From NCBI GenBank assembly GCA_018303505.1, contig JAGVYA010000046.1:1-33437 (forward strand): a DNA stretch of 33,437 nucleotides, read 5' to 3'. A program made the translations under genes and the position numbers. Each line of letters opens with the position of its first letter. Position 1 is the first letter of the stretch. Positions 15,576 to 23,572 of this stretch are shown piece by piece. A model generated the notes under the pieces. It was not told the origin of the DNA and made no database searches. It saw only the letters and a list, made by a program, of their open reading frames with translations. The stretch comes from Candidatus Woesearchaeota archaeon. GTDB taxonomy: Archaea; Nanobdellota; Nanobdellia; Woesearchaeales; GW2011-AR4.

Positions 15576-16445
15576 CTAGGAAATAGGTATTCTGTTCCTA
15601 AGATTTTCCAAAACTTTGTCAGGTATATTTACCTCGCCCAAGGTAAACCTATAGTTTCCATGATAATCACTACCACCGCTTTCAAGGATTTTTTTCGATT
15701 TTGCAATTTTTTTATAAAAATTTATTAATTTTTTATTTTCATTCTTATCAATATTCAACTCAGGACATATAATGTGATACGGGTAATAAGTTTCTATTCC
15801 GTCTCCTCCATTATCAATAAAATAGTTAATAATCTTAACTGAGGCTTTTCTCGGATAAATTCCTGGATGAGCTAGTATTGATACCCCGTCAGCATGTCTA
15901 ATTATTTTTATAGCATCCTTAATTGAAACCCTGTCATGCGTCTCTACGAAGGCTTTTTTACCTACCCCTATTAATTTGTCAAAAACATCTTTAACTGAGC
16001 TAAATTCGTTAGGATACCTTTTTAGCAAATATTTTGCAATATGAGGTCTCCCAAAAGTTCCTTTAACAGTTTTTTTAACATCCTCGTACTCTATTTCATA
16101 ATCAAAACCTTTTAATTTCTCAATTATTAGCTTTTTATTTTCCTCCCTCTTATTATTTATATGCTCTATCAAATTAATCAATTTTTTATTATTAAAATCA
16201 ATAAAAAGCCCAAGAATATCTATCTTATCATAATTAAAAAGTGGGTCATCACAACTTAATTCCACTCCAGATATTACCTCTATATTTTTATCCTTAGAAT
16301 ATTCAATTGCCCTTTTTATTGAAGCTAAAGAGTCATGATCAGTTATTGCAATAGCGCTTAATTTTTTTTTAATAGCAAGATCAACTAATTCCTCTGGAGT
16401 CAATTCCCCGTCAGAAGCAATGGTATGGTTTTGCAAGTCTATCAT
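15576..16445 (-). CDS. PHP-family phosphoesterase
   Basis: 289 residues from ATG 16445. The ORF opens 18 codons earlier, but MIDLQNHTIASDG at 16445 is the normal PHP start and follows the upstream TAA by one base. Motifs: ITDHDS (motif II), SGVELSC, GRPHIA, LAHPG (motif III) and SGGSDYHG (motif IV). This resembles the TrpH/RNase AM branch, which removes the 3'-phosphate from 3',5'-bisphosphonucleotides. The first metal ligand of the usual HxH is Gln here (codon CAA, residue 5), while H7 is kept. Activity may be altered or lost. It lies between HAD and APS-kinase-like genes in the operon. Confidence 0.8.
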   Translation of the reverse strand: MIDLQNHTIASDGELTPEELVDLAIKKKLSAIAITDHDSLASIKRAIEYSKDKNIEVISGVELSCDDPLFNYDKIDILGLFIDFNNKKLINLIEHINNKREENKKLIIEKLKGFDYEIEYEDVKKTVKGTFGRPHIAKYLLKRYPNEFSSVKDVFDKLIGVGKKAFVETHDRVSIKDAIKIIRHADGVSILAHPGIYPRKASVKIINYFIDNGGDGIETYYPYHIICPELNIDKNENKKLINFYKKIAKSKKILESGGSDYHGNYRFTLGEVNIPDKVLENLRNRIPIS

Positions 16446-16446
16446 T

Positions 16447-17262
16447 TTAGATATATGGAATAATATTTTGCAAATCTGCCTCTTCAGATTTTTTATCAAT
16501 AAAAATAATCTTTCCTTTTATGCTCTCATTTTCTAGTTTCCTTTTCAGGAAATTTTCCAACTCCTTATTATAATTAAATGCAATTCCCAATCCTCCTGCT
16601 TTGGCAATGTTAAATATACCCCAAGAGTCCCCCATTGTGTCTCCAATATGTGCAACTTGATTTATAGAAATATTTTTGAAATGCTCTCTAATATATCTAA
16701 GAACTAAACTGGCTTTGACTTCCTCATTTCTTATTAAAAGATCAACTTTGCCAGTAGCTTTTATTTTATCATAATCTTTATTTTTTGAGCTATTTTTTCC
16801 AGAAAAGTAAGCTTTAATTTTTTTTCTTAATTCTTTTTCACTTATTTTTTTTTCTGTCTCACCATCGTAGCCAAATAGCAAACTATTTCCAATAAACCCA
16901 TGTATCTTTTCAGCACCAAACTTTTCTTGAATACAATAAAATGTTACGGAGTAACCTGTTGAATTTATAATAAATGGAATTTTCTTTTTAGAAAGGAATT
17001 CTAATAACTCTTTTAATCCTTTTAGGTACTCCATATTTTTTTGAGCATATTCTATTGCCTGCCTTAAAGTAATGCCTTTACTCAATGGGCCAGCAATCTT
17101 AAATGCTTCCTTAATAGTTACCATTCCCTTCGTTTGTTTTTTGAAAATATAATCTGCCTTTTTAAAATCCTCTTCGCTTTTATAAACTCTAATCATATCG
17201 CTCATAGTATGCTGATGCACAAGTGTTCCATTCAAATCAGCAGAAATTAATTTTATAGTCAT
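16447..17262 (-). CDS. HAD-superfamily hydrolase-like protein
   Basis: 271 residues. Motif I is SADLNGTLV: the nucleophile Asp9 is kept, but the second Asp, the acid/base in phosphatases, is Asn11. Motif II is NSTGYS near 96, and motif IV is HIGDTMGDSWG near 211-220, so metal-binding Asp are present. A helical cap lies between motifs I and II. Loss of the second Asp usually lowers phosphatase turnover, as in phosphonatase-type or phosphomutase-type variants or dead members. The gene starts one base after the HIT-like stop. From here to 14103 the operon is AT-richer than its first four genes. Confidence 0.75.
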   Translation of the reverse strand: MTIKLISADLNGTLVHQHTMSDMIRVYKSEEDFKKADYIFKKQTKGMVTIKEAFKIAGPLSKGITLRQAIEYAQKNMEYLKGLKELLEFLSKKKIPFIINSTGYSVTFYCIQEKFGAEKIHGFIGNSLLFGYDGETEKKISEKELRKKIKAYFSGKNSSKNKDYDKIKATGKVDLLIRNEEVKASLVLRYIREHFKNISINQVAHIGDTMGDSWGIFNIAKAGGLGIAFNYNKELENFLKRKLENESIKGKIIFIDKKSEEADLQNIIPYI

Positions 17263-17263
17263 C

Positions 17264-17896
17264 TTAATCTTTTAATAACATTATTAGCTCTCTTGCCAAT
17301 TTATTAAACCTCTTTGTATCAATCATTACTTTTCTGACATGGATCATTTTTACGAATTCCTTGCCCGTACCTTTCTCTTTGAATACCTCTTTTCTTTCAA
17401 AGGAGCTGTCAACTGTATATGGTTGCCCAATATTACCTCTAAAGGGAAAGATTTTAATGTGCAGATGCTCTTTTTTTTCTTTCCATGTCGTGCACTTTCC
17501 ATATGCTGCCAAAGGCATAGAAAGTCTTTTTTCTTCAGTGCTTGCCATTAATCCTTCTTCTTGCATCAAGACAGATGATATGGCTTTGCATATTTTCGAA
17601 AAAGCTATCCCAAAATTTTCTGCCAGCTTGGGATAAGAATGAATTTGTGAAAAATGGGTTAAGTGGCGCAAAGGCATTAATTGGATTGTAAAGTCTGCTT
17701 TTGGATTTCCACCTGTTCTAGGTGATAAAGTTGCAAACCATCCTGTTTTTATGTCGCCTATTTTATACACTATGGCACCGTATCCTGCTTTACTCCCTAC
17801 TTTGGATTTGGCTTCTTTGCACAGGTTGCAGCTGCTCTTTGGTTCCGTATTTTTCGCACCCAACTTATCGAATTCCTTATAGTCCATTTTAATCAT
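17264..17896 (-). CDS. HIT/galactose-1-phosphate uridylyltransferase-like protein
   Basis: 210 residues. A CNLC pair near 23-26 resembles a zinc-binding CxxC. PLRHLTHFSQI and, near 143, EHLHIKIFPFRGNIGQPYTVDSSF give an HxHxK motif in place of the HxHxH or HPHxQ of HIT and GalT enzymes. The central His, the nucleotidyl-linked residue in that family, is kept. Members move or hydrolyse nucleoside monophosphates. Lying directly after two nucleotidyltransferase-like genes, it may act on the nucleotide product they make. The start overlaps the upstream stop by 8 bases; ATG 17887 (MDYKEF), which gives TAAAATG as elsewhere here, is an alternative. Function open. Confidence 0.65.
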   Translation of the reverse strand: MIKMDYKEFDKLGAKNTEPKSSCNLCKEAKSKVGSKAGYGAIVYKIGDIKTGWFATLSPRTGGNPKADFTIQLMPLRHLTHFSQIHSYPKLAENFGIAFSKICKAISSVLMQEEGLMASTEEKRLSMPLAAYGKCTTWKEKKEHLHIKIFPFRGNIGQPYTVDSSFERKEVFKEKGTGKEFVKMIHVRKVMIDTKRFNKLARELIMLLKD

Positions 17897-18977
17897 CTAA
17901 AATTTTTATGTATTCGTTGTCCCTTCTCCCATTGAGGTAAGAGTCAAAATACCCGATGACTATCCTGTGATATATTTTCCCGGACTTTGGGGTGACTTCC
18001 TCCACAATGCCGCTTGCCTTAATCTTTTCTCCTGGATAAGCAAGCATGCAATAGTCTCTTGAATAAAAAACAATTTTGCTTATTTGCAATCCTTTGCATG
18101 CTGTATCACCATCAATAAATTTTGAGCCTGAGATTTTGTAGCAGCCAGGCCTTACAATGGAATCTTTATTGTCATCAACAACTGCTTTAAATCTTGCCAC
18201 TCCCAGCCTTTTGTATTTTTCCTCGCCCCACTTGAACCATGCTTCATCCTCATTTTCGACTGCAAATATGATGAACAAGGTTTTCCTGAAAAAGCCTTCA
18301 GACTTCTTTCTGTGCATGTTTCTTATGTATATCTCCTTTTTGTGTATTACATACCTGTTTCTTTTCTTGTAGAATTCCCCCCATTCCTCATAGCTTTTCC
18401 ATCTCAAGTCCTTATGTCCATTTTTATCCAGAAATTCCATCAAGTCCCAAAATTTCCTTTTTCCGTAAACAACAATGTTGATGTCCGACATATTTGGTGA
18501 GTAATGCCCCATCAAAGTCGAGTATGTCACTCCAAAATCCTTAAGCTTGAGGTTGCTTTTAAGAAGAAATAAAATCAGCTCAACCACGGTCCTTAGGTGC
18601 TCATCCAGGTCTTTGCCCGGCATGCTCATGAGATCTGACAATCCTTCCCTTGGAGAATAAACCCTCTCAATGTTTTTTCTGGGCACTGCAAAAAATAAAG
18701 GGCTTTTTTCATGCAAGCGGCTTTTGAAGATATATTCAGAGTATGATTTGGAAAATGCATCAATATAACTCTTAAGCTTGTCTTTGTCTATCCAAAGGTC
18801 CAGCCTGTTCATCTTTCTCCCGGAAATAAACCTATATGGCAAAGAATCGCTCGATATCTTGTTGGTTGGTATGTATTTTGGCTTGACTAGTATTTTTCCA
18901 TCAGGATGCTGATTACCGTAAACTTGGCAATGCAAGCCGTCAATTGTCGTGATTATCGAAGACTCATGGAAGTGCAT
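17889..18977 (-). CDS. COG1665-like nucleotidyltransferase paralogue with altered catalytic motif
   Basis: 362 residues, a paralogue of the next protein (18979-20049) along its whole length. The polymerase-beta-type site reads YSTLMGHYSPNMSDINIVVYG: the second Asp of the metal-binding DxD is Asn. The shared C-terminal half includes RWKSxxxW, YIRNMHRKK, FAVENEDEAWFKW and SIVRPGCYKI, which looks like a beta-rich domain. With D-to-N at the site it may be a non-catalytic partner of its neighbour. The start is 1 base after the stop of that gene, so they are made together and could form a heterodimer. I match the pair to archaeal COG1665 from memory. Confidence 0.65.
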   Translation of the reverse strand: MHFHESSIITTIDGLHCQVYGNQHPDGKILVKPKYIPTNKISSDSLPYRFISGRKMNRLDLWIDKDKLKSYIDAFSKSYSEYIFKSRLHEKSPLFFAVPRKNIERVYSPREGLSDLMSMPGKDLDEHLRTVVELILFLLKSNLKLKDFGVTYSTLMGHYSPNMSDINIVVYGKRKFWDLMEFLDKNGHKDLRWKSYEEWGEFYKKRNRYVIHKKEIYIRNMHRKKSEGFFRKTLFIIFAVENEDEAWFKWGEEKYKRLGVARFKAVVDDNKDSIVRPGCYKISGSKFIDGDTACKGLQISKIVFYSRDYCMLAYPGEKIKASGIVEEVTPKSGKIYHRIVIGYFDSYLNGRRDNEYIKILDD

Positions 18978-18978
18978 T

Positions 18979-20049
18979 TTAGCTTATAAGGGCTTTTAGG
19001 TATTCCTTTTCACCCCTGTCAGTTGTGTACGTATCGAAATAACCCATAACCACCTGATAAAACTCCACATCTTCAGACTTAAATTTTTCAAGAAGTCCGC
19101 AGGCTTCTATGTGCTCCCCTTCTTTAGCCTGCAGATTAAATGGCCTTGCCCACGTAATAATGCGCCTTATTGGCACGTTCTTGTAGCCTTCAAGAACAGC
19201 AGAATCTTCAAGCTCATAATATCCTGGCCTTACAATGGAATAATATGCATCTTTTACTTTAGCCTTTATATTTACCGTTCCAAGCGGCTCATGCTCAGCC
19301 TCCCAATCATACCATGATTCATTCTCATTTTCAATGCAGAACAGTGAAAAAACATTCCCGTCAATAAAGCCATCGTCTTTTTTCCTGACCATGTTTGCAA
19401 CATATTCTTCTTCGCTATAGGCTTTTGACACAACACGGTCTCTGTAATATTTGGCCCAATCCTGCCCGGATTTCCACTTTAAGCTTGGATTTTCGGATTT
19501 TTCCAGATGCCTTATTGCTTTCCAGCCATTGCCGATTCCAAAAATAAGTATATCAATGTCAGATTTTCCAGGTGTATAATTTCCCAGCAAAGTAGAATGG
19601 CTTATCCCCAGGTTTTCCATTGGAATTCCAGCTTTACCAAGTATCTCAATCATCTTTCTTGTGGCTTTCAAGTAGCTGTCAAGGTCCTCTATTGGCACCT
19701 TCAGCAGTTCCTGCAGGCCATTCTTTGCGTCATAGAATTTTTTCACTTTTTTTTCCGGCAGCCCCAGGAACCAGTTCCTGTGCTTTTCGCATTTGTATAT
19801 ATATTCTGGGAATTTCTCCCTGATTGCATCCAAATTCCTTTTAACTATCTCCTTGTTGTTGAATAAATTAAATCTGAATACGGACTTGCTGAACAAAAAT
19901 CTTTTCTTTAACCCAGTGAGATTGATCAAGTCACTCGGCACATATTTTGGCTTTGCTATGATAAATCCTTTAGGATGGGTGTTGCTGTAGATTTTGAATT
20001 GCACATCATCTATGCTGTCTACCAATGCCGCCTCGTGGAAATATGCCAT
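18979..20049 (-). CDS. COG1665-like predicted nucleotidyltransferase
   Basis: 356 residues. HSTLLGNYTPGKSDIDILIFG near 168-188 fits the minimal nucleotidyltransferase motif, with DID as the metal ligands. Residues 1-60 (FHEAALVDSIDDVQFKIYSNTHPKG) and the C-terminal half are shared with the paralogue at 17889. Conserved landmarks are LKWKSGQDWAKYYRD, YVANMVRKKDDGF, FCIENENESWYDW and SIVRPGYYEL. The substrate is unknown; members could load a nucleotide on a small molecule, protein or RNA. It follows the winged-helix/pyruvate-kinase-like gene with no gap (stop 20050, start 20049). The paralogue has lost one catalytic Asp, so this one is presumably the active subunit. Confidence 0.68.
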   Translation of the reverse strand: MAYFHEAALVDSIDDVQFKIYSNTHPKGFIIAKPKYVPSDLINLTGLKKRFLFSKSVFRFNLFNNKEIVKRNLDAIREKFPEYIYKCEKHRNWFLGLPEKKVKKFYDAKNGLQELLKVPIEDLDSYLKATRKMIEILGKAGIPMENLGISHSTLLGNYTPGKSDIDILIFGIGNGWKAIRHLEKSENPSLKWKSGQDWAKYYRDRVVSKAYSEEEYVANMVRKKDDGFIDGNVFSLFCIENENESWYDWEAEHEPLGTVNIKAKVKDAYYSIVRPGYYELEDSAVLEGYKNVPIRRIITWARPFNLQAKEGEHIEACGLLEKFKSEDVEFYQVVMGYFDTYTTDRGEKEYLKALIS

Positions 20050-21417
20050 TTAGTGTGCCTCCTTCATTTTGTTCAAATATTCTAAAAACTCGCTTACATT
20101 GTGGATTTCAAGCAGATTTGTCCTTTTGGTTTTGCTGTGAAATATGGATGCAATTATTGCTATCTGGTCTCTTTTCCCGATAAATCCCTTTTTCAGCGCT
20201 TTCGATATGACTTCCTTCTTGTCCTTGTTTGATATGTCCTCTGAATCAATCTCAGCATGCAAAGGTTCTATTCCCCATAACAGATTGAGCTGCCTCAATA
20301 TTTTTTTTCTTGATGTGGCTGCTATGGTCCTGCATTTCAGCCTTCTGCTCGAAATCATTCTTGCAGAATACCCACCTGATGTTATTATGAGCAATGCGTC
20401 TATGTGAAATGTTTTTTCAAGCTCTGACACTGTTTTGCCTATGAAATGTGTCAAGTCATATGAGTTGTTATAATCAATTCCTGTCCAGCCCATCTCCGCG
20501 CTTTTGATAATTTTGGACAACGTTTCCACTGCTTTTGCCGGATTATTTTGAATAGCAGCGCCTGAAAGCATCAAGGCAGAAGCCCCTTCCAGAACAGCAT
20601 TGGAGATGTCATAGATTTCTGCCTGCAAAAGCCTGCCTTCTGCCATGGAGTCAAGCACGCTGCCCGCTATTATTGCAGGCTTGCCATGCTTGTTGCACTC
20701 ATCAATGATTTCTTTCTGCAATTTAGGCAGCATTTCAAGATTGGTTGTCAGCTTGCTCCTGTCAATTATTATTCCATACGCCTCTTCCACTATCTCTTTG
20801 TAATTTCTTAAGGAATCCTTGTTGATAGTTGCTATTACCTTGATTTTTTCCCCTATGATTTGTTTTATATCACTATATCCTAGGCTCTTGTTGACTTCCA
20901 CCACGTCATAGGCATTTGCTGCAGCGATTGCTACAAAATCCACATCATTTTTTAGGGCCAACTTAATCCATTGCTTGTCCTTCAAATCAACATTAAGCAA
21001 TATTGGTATCTCATCTGATGCCTGCCTTACGCTTTGAACCAATTCCAGTGCAGTTTTATGATTCAGGGATGAGGCATCAATGCTTGCAACATTCATTCCA
21101 TTTTCTATCAATTTCTTAATCAGAGTTTTGCATGTGGGAGTTATGCTGCATACAATCTTAGTTTTTTTCCTGCTTTTTGTGTTCTCATCTTCCTCTATTT
21201 TTTCATAGAATTCTTTTGAACTCTCAGATAAGTTTATCTTATGCAGCAAAGCATTATTTTTCCTGCCAACAGTAATGTAGCCAAGATTCTCAAGCTCTTT
21301 TAGTATCTTGAATGCGCTTCCAACGCTTATTCCCACAATTCTGGAAATCTGGTTAATATTGTATTCATTTTCATGGTTCTTGTACAGGAATTCAAAGACT
21401 CTGTTTTTGTTGTTCAT
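20050..21417 (-). CDS. Winged-helix regulator fused to a catalytically dead, B-domain-less pyruvate kinase core
   Basis: 455 residues. Residues 1-62 form a winged helix (NRVFEFLYKNHENEYNINQI, SRIVGISVGSAFKILKEL, LGYITVGRKN). Residues 85-310 follow pyruvate kinase domain A: KTKIVCSITPTC, NGMNVASIDASSLNH, VDFVAIAAANAYDVVEV, LQKEIIDECNKHGKPAII, SNAVLEGASALMLSG. Residues 330-455 match the allosteric C domain (IITSGGYSARMISSRR, ATSRKKILRQLNLLWGIEPL). The lid (B domain) is absent. Active-site residues are replaced: Arg and Asn of ARLNFSHG are Ser and Asp, the KIE lysine is Thr (ATIN), and Asp of RGDLG is Lys (RSKL). Most likely a transcription factor sensing PEP, a sugar phosphate or a nucleotide. 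It heads the eight-gene operon, with repeated operator-like sites in its promoter. Confidence 0.85.
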   Translation of the reverse strand: MNNKNRVFEFLYKNHENEYNINQISRIVGISVGSAFKILKELENLGYITVGRKNNALLHKINLSESSKEFYEKIEEDENTKSRKKTKIVCSITPTCKTLIKKLIENGMNVASIDASSLNHKTALELVQSVRQASDEIPILLNVDLKDKQWIKLALKNDVDFVAIAAANAYDVVEVNKSLGYSDIKQIIGEKIKVIATINKDSLRNYKEIVEEAYGIIIDRSKLTTNLEMLPKLQKEIIDECNKHGKPAIIAGSVLDSMAEGRLLQAEIYDISNAVLEGASALMLSGAAIQNNPAKAVETLSKIIKSAEMGWTGIDYNNSYDLTHFIGKTVSELEKTFHIDALLIITSGGYSARMISSRRLKCRTIAATSRKKILRQLNLLWGIEPLHAEIDSEDISNKDKKEVISKALKKGFIGKRDQIAIIASIFHSKTKRTNLLEIHNVSEFLEYLNKMKEAH

Positions 21418-21421
21418 CTTT

Positions 21422-21457
21422 CTAAAAGTGAATAATATAATACTAAAAGTGAATAAT
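21422..21457 (-). promoter_or_regulatory. Tandem operator-like direct repeats
   Basis: CTAAAAGTGAATAAT occurs at 21422-21436 and again at 21443-21457, 21 bases apart, which is two DNA turns. They sit between the TATA box and the ATG at 21417, covering the expected transcription start. They are natural binding sites for the winged-helix protein encoded just downstream, giving negative autoregulation of the operon. Identity of the binder is inference. Confidence 0.7.
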
Positions 21458-21458
21458 A

Positions 21459-21470
21459 CTTATATATAAA
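21459..21470 (-). promoter_or_regulatory. TATA box of the eight-gene operon
   Basis: Minus-strand CTTTATATATAA, about 45-50 bases before the ATG at 21417. The predicted start (about 21438) lies within the repeated operator sites. The 92-base space to the upstream glycosyltransferase stop holds only this control region. Confidence 0.55.
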
Positions 21471-21509
21471 GCTTTCTATTTTAGCTTATCATCATTCAAT
21501 TTAGTAGAA

Positions 21510-22598
21510 TTAAGCTGCCAAAATCTTGTTCAATTTCCTGGCTAAGACTTCCCAATCAAATCGCTTCATGTCTTTGCTGTAATCCACTCTCTTGTCGCTT
21601 TCTAATTTCTCTATTATTTTTTTGCCCATATCCTCTGCATTTGGCCCGCACAAGCTTCCTTTATATTTTTTCAATAATATAGCAACATCCCCGACATTTG
21701 TTGCAACAATCGGAACATTGCATGCCATGTACTCAACAATCTTATATGGAAAGCTGTATTCTGTAAAAGCGTTTTTTGGATTTGGCAGTATTGCAACATC
21801 TGCTGCGTTAATGCCGAGCACAACATCCTCTCTTTTTGGGAATTTCCTGAATATTATGTTTTTCTGCTTAAAGTTGATTGATTTATCATACTTATAAACC
21901 TCTCCGCTAATAAGAAGGTAAGTGTCAGGATACCTTTCCCTTACTTTCTTGAAGGAGTCAATCATTATATCGTATCCTTTTATCCTTGCCAAAAGCCCTA
22001 TGTGGACAATTATTTTTGCTTTTTTTGGAAGATGCAGTTTTTCTCTTGCAATTTTCCTTTTTATAGGTTTGAATAAATCCCTTTCAATCCCATTTTCTAT
22101 CACATAAATTGTTTTTTTTCTAAATTTTTTAATTCTGTTCATCAGTGCGTGGCTGACGCAAATGACAACATCAGAATTTTTCGTGATGTAATTATCAAGT
22201 TTTTTTATGAATGGAATCTTGTACTCATCATATACGTCAAAACTGTCCTGCAACTCATACACAATCTTAGTCTTGTATTTTCTGGCATAAAAATATCCAA
22301 TGATGCCCAATAGAGGACTTGTGGAAGCTATTATAGCATCGTATTTATTTTGTTTTAGGAGTGAATCTAATTTTTTTAAAAAAGAATTAAATTTTGAAAA
22401 GCTGAACGGCTCAATATAATAGTCAATATTGTTCTTTCTTACTTTTTTTGATTCAAACTTTTTGAAATCCATGCAATAAAAATCTACATCGTGGCCAAAT
22501 TTTTTAATGTTCTCAAACAATCTCACTTGTCTTCCAAAGTTCTGTATAACTAAATCCTTGTTTGTGCTGAACCTTTTCATCAAAACTAGAAATTTCAT
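21510..22598 (-). CDS. Glycosyltransferase family 4
   Basis: 362 residues with the GT-B fold. N-terminal domain: LVLMKRFSTNKD, then IIASTSPLLGIIGYF. C-terminal nucleotide-sugar domain: IVHIGLLARIKGYDIMIDSF, followed by NAADVAILPNPKNAFTEYSFPYKIVEYMACNVPIVAT, which holds the E-x7-E motif (E of TEY and E of VEY). GT4 enzymes retain the anomeric configuration while adding a sugar from a nucleotide donor. It is the last gene after CDP-glucose pathway genes (stop-start gap of 1 base), so a CDP-derived deoxysugar is one candidate donor; UDP-xylose and UDP-uronates are others. Confidence 0.85.
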   Translation of the reverse strand: MKFLVLMKRFSTNKDLVIQNFGRQVRLFENIKKFGHDVDFYCMDFKKFESKKVRKNNIDYYIEPFSFSKFNSFLKKLDSLLKQNKYDAIIASTSPLLGIIGYFYARKYKTKIVYELQDSFDVYDEYKIPFIKKLDNYITKNSDVVICVSHALMNRIKKFRKKTIYVIENGIERDLFKPIKRKIAREKLHLPKKAKIIVHIGLLARIKGYDIMIDSFKKVRERYPDTYLLISGEVYKYDKSINFKQKNIIFRKFPKREDVVLGINAADVAILPNPKNAFTEYSFPYKIVEYMACNVPIVATNVGDVAILLKKYKGSLCGPNAEDMGKKIIEKLESDKRVDYSKDMKRFDWEVLARKLNKILAA

Positions 22599-22599
22599 G

Positions 22600-23568
22600 T
22601 TAATTCTTTTTAAAAAATTGCCTATACCAAGCTATTGTTTCTCTCAAACCTTGCTCTATGCTGTATTTGGGTTGCCATTTCAGAACTCTTTTTGCTTTTT
22701 CTATTGATAAATATTGCTTGTCAATCTCATTTTTAGCATTTCCTAGAATTTTGGGCTTTATTTTTTTGCCCATCAAGTTTATAATCTTGTTGTATAATTC
22801 CAAAACACTAATTGGTTTAGAAGTGCCGAAATTAAACGCTTCTCCTTGAACATCCTTTCTGTTTATGTTCGATGCCAATTTCAAATAAGCATTAACAGCA
22901 TCTTTTATGTACATGTAATCTCTTTCCGGAGTTCCGTCGCTTCTTATTATAGGATTCTGGTTGTTAATAACAGATTTTATCGTATCTGGAATCAGCCTGC
23001 TGAAATTTAAATCAGCCCCGCCATAAGTGTTAGCATTTCTTGTGACAGCCACAGCTAACCCATACGTTTTAAAATAAGACCTTGACAAAATATCAGCGCA
23101 TGCCTTCGAAGCATCGTAAGGATACAACCCAAGCAACGGGCTTTCTTCTGTATAAGGCAGTCTTTTTTGCACTCCATATGCCTTGTCGCTTGAGGCAACA
23201 ATAACCCCTTTGATAAATTTGCTAAGCCTTGCAGCTTCCAGAATATTCCAAGTGCCCTTGATATTGGATTCGAATGTTGACAAAGGCGAGTCATTTGCAA
23301 TCCCTACAATTGCCTGTGCAGCAATGTGGAAGCAAATTACAATTTTATACTCTTTCAAAACCCTGTTGCAAACATCAAAGTTTGCCAAGTCGCCATGGAC
23401 AATGTTAATTTTATTTCTTAAATTCAAAACGTCAAGGTTGCTCTGCTTTTTGATATCCCTTACAATTGTATATACCTCAGCTCCTTGCTCAATAAGCTCC
23501 TTTGCAATCCAGCTTCCAATGAATCCGTCAGCGCCAGTAACCAGCACAGGCAAATTTTTCCAGTTCAT
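22600..23568 (-). CDS. rfbG: Probable CDP-glucose 4,6-dehydratase
   Basis: 322 residues, extended short-chain dehydrogenase. NAD loop TGADGFIGSWIAKEL; IAAQAIVGIANDSPLSTFESNIKGTWN; catalytic YDASKACADILSRSY; VTRNANTYGGADLNFSRLIPDTI; GTPERDYMYIKDAV. The ANxYGGGDLNFSR pattern is typical of RfbG. The enzyme converts CDP-glucose to CDP-4-keto-6-deoxyglucose. The gene just upstream is a glucose-1-phosphate cytidylyltransferase-like gene, which strongly supports the call. It is shorter than bacterial RfbG (about 355). GDP-mannose dehydratase is the main alternative. No RfbH-type dehydrase is in the window, so the later fate of the product is unknown. Confidence 0.8.
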   Translation of the reverse strand: MNWKNLPVLVTGADGFIGSWIAKELIEQGAEVYTIVRDIKKQSNLDVLNLRNKINIVHGDLANFDVCNRVLKEYKIVICFHIAAQAIVGIANDSPLSTFESNIKGTWNILEAARLSKFIKGVIVASSDKAYGVQKRLPYTEESPLLGLYPYDASKACADILSRSYFKTYGLAVAVTRNANTYGGADLNFSRLIPDTIKSVINNQNPIIRSDGTPERDYMYIKDAVNAYLKLASNINRKDVQGEAFNFGTSKPISVLELYNKIINLMGKKIKPKILGNAKNEIDKQYLSIEKAKRVLKWQPKYSIEQGLRETIAWYRQFFKKN

Positions 23569-23572
23569 TTTC

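Noticed and set aside
16446-16499. Longer start of the PHP gene overlapping the HAD gene by 53 bases
   Set aside because: MIDLxxHTxxSDG at 16445 is the usual PHP N terminus, and TAA-A-ATG spacing matches other junctions in the window.
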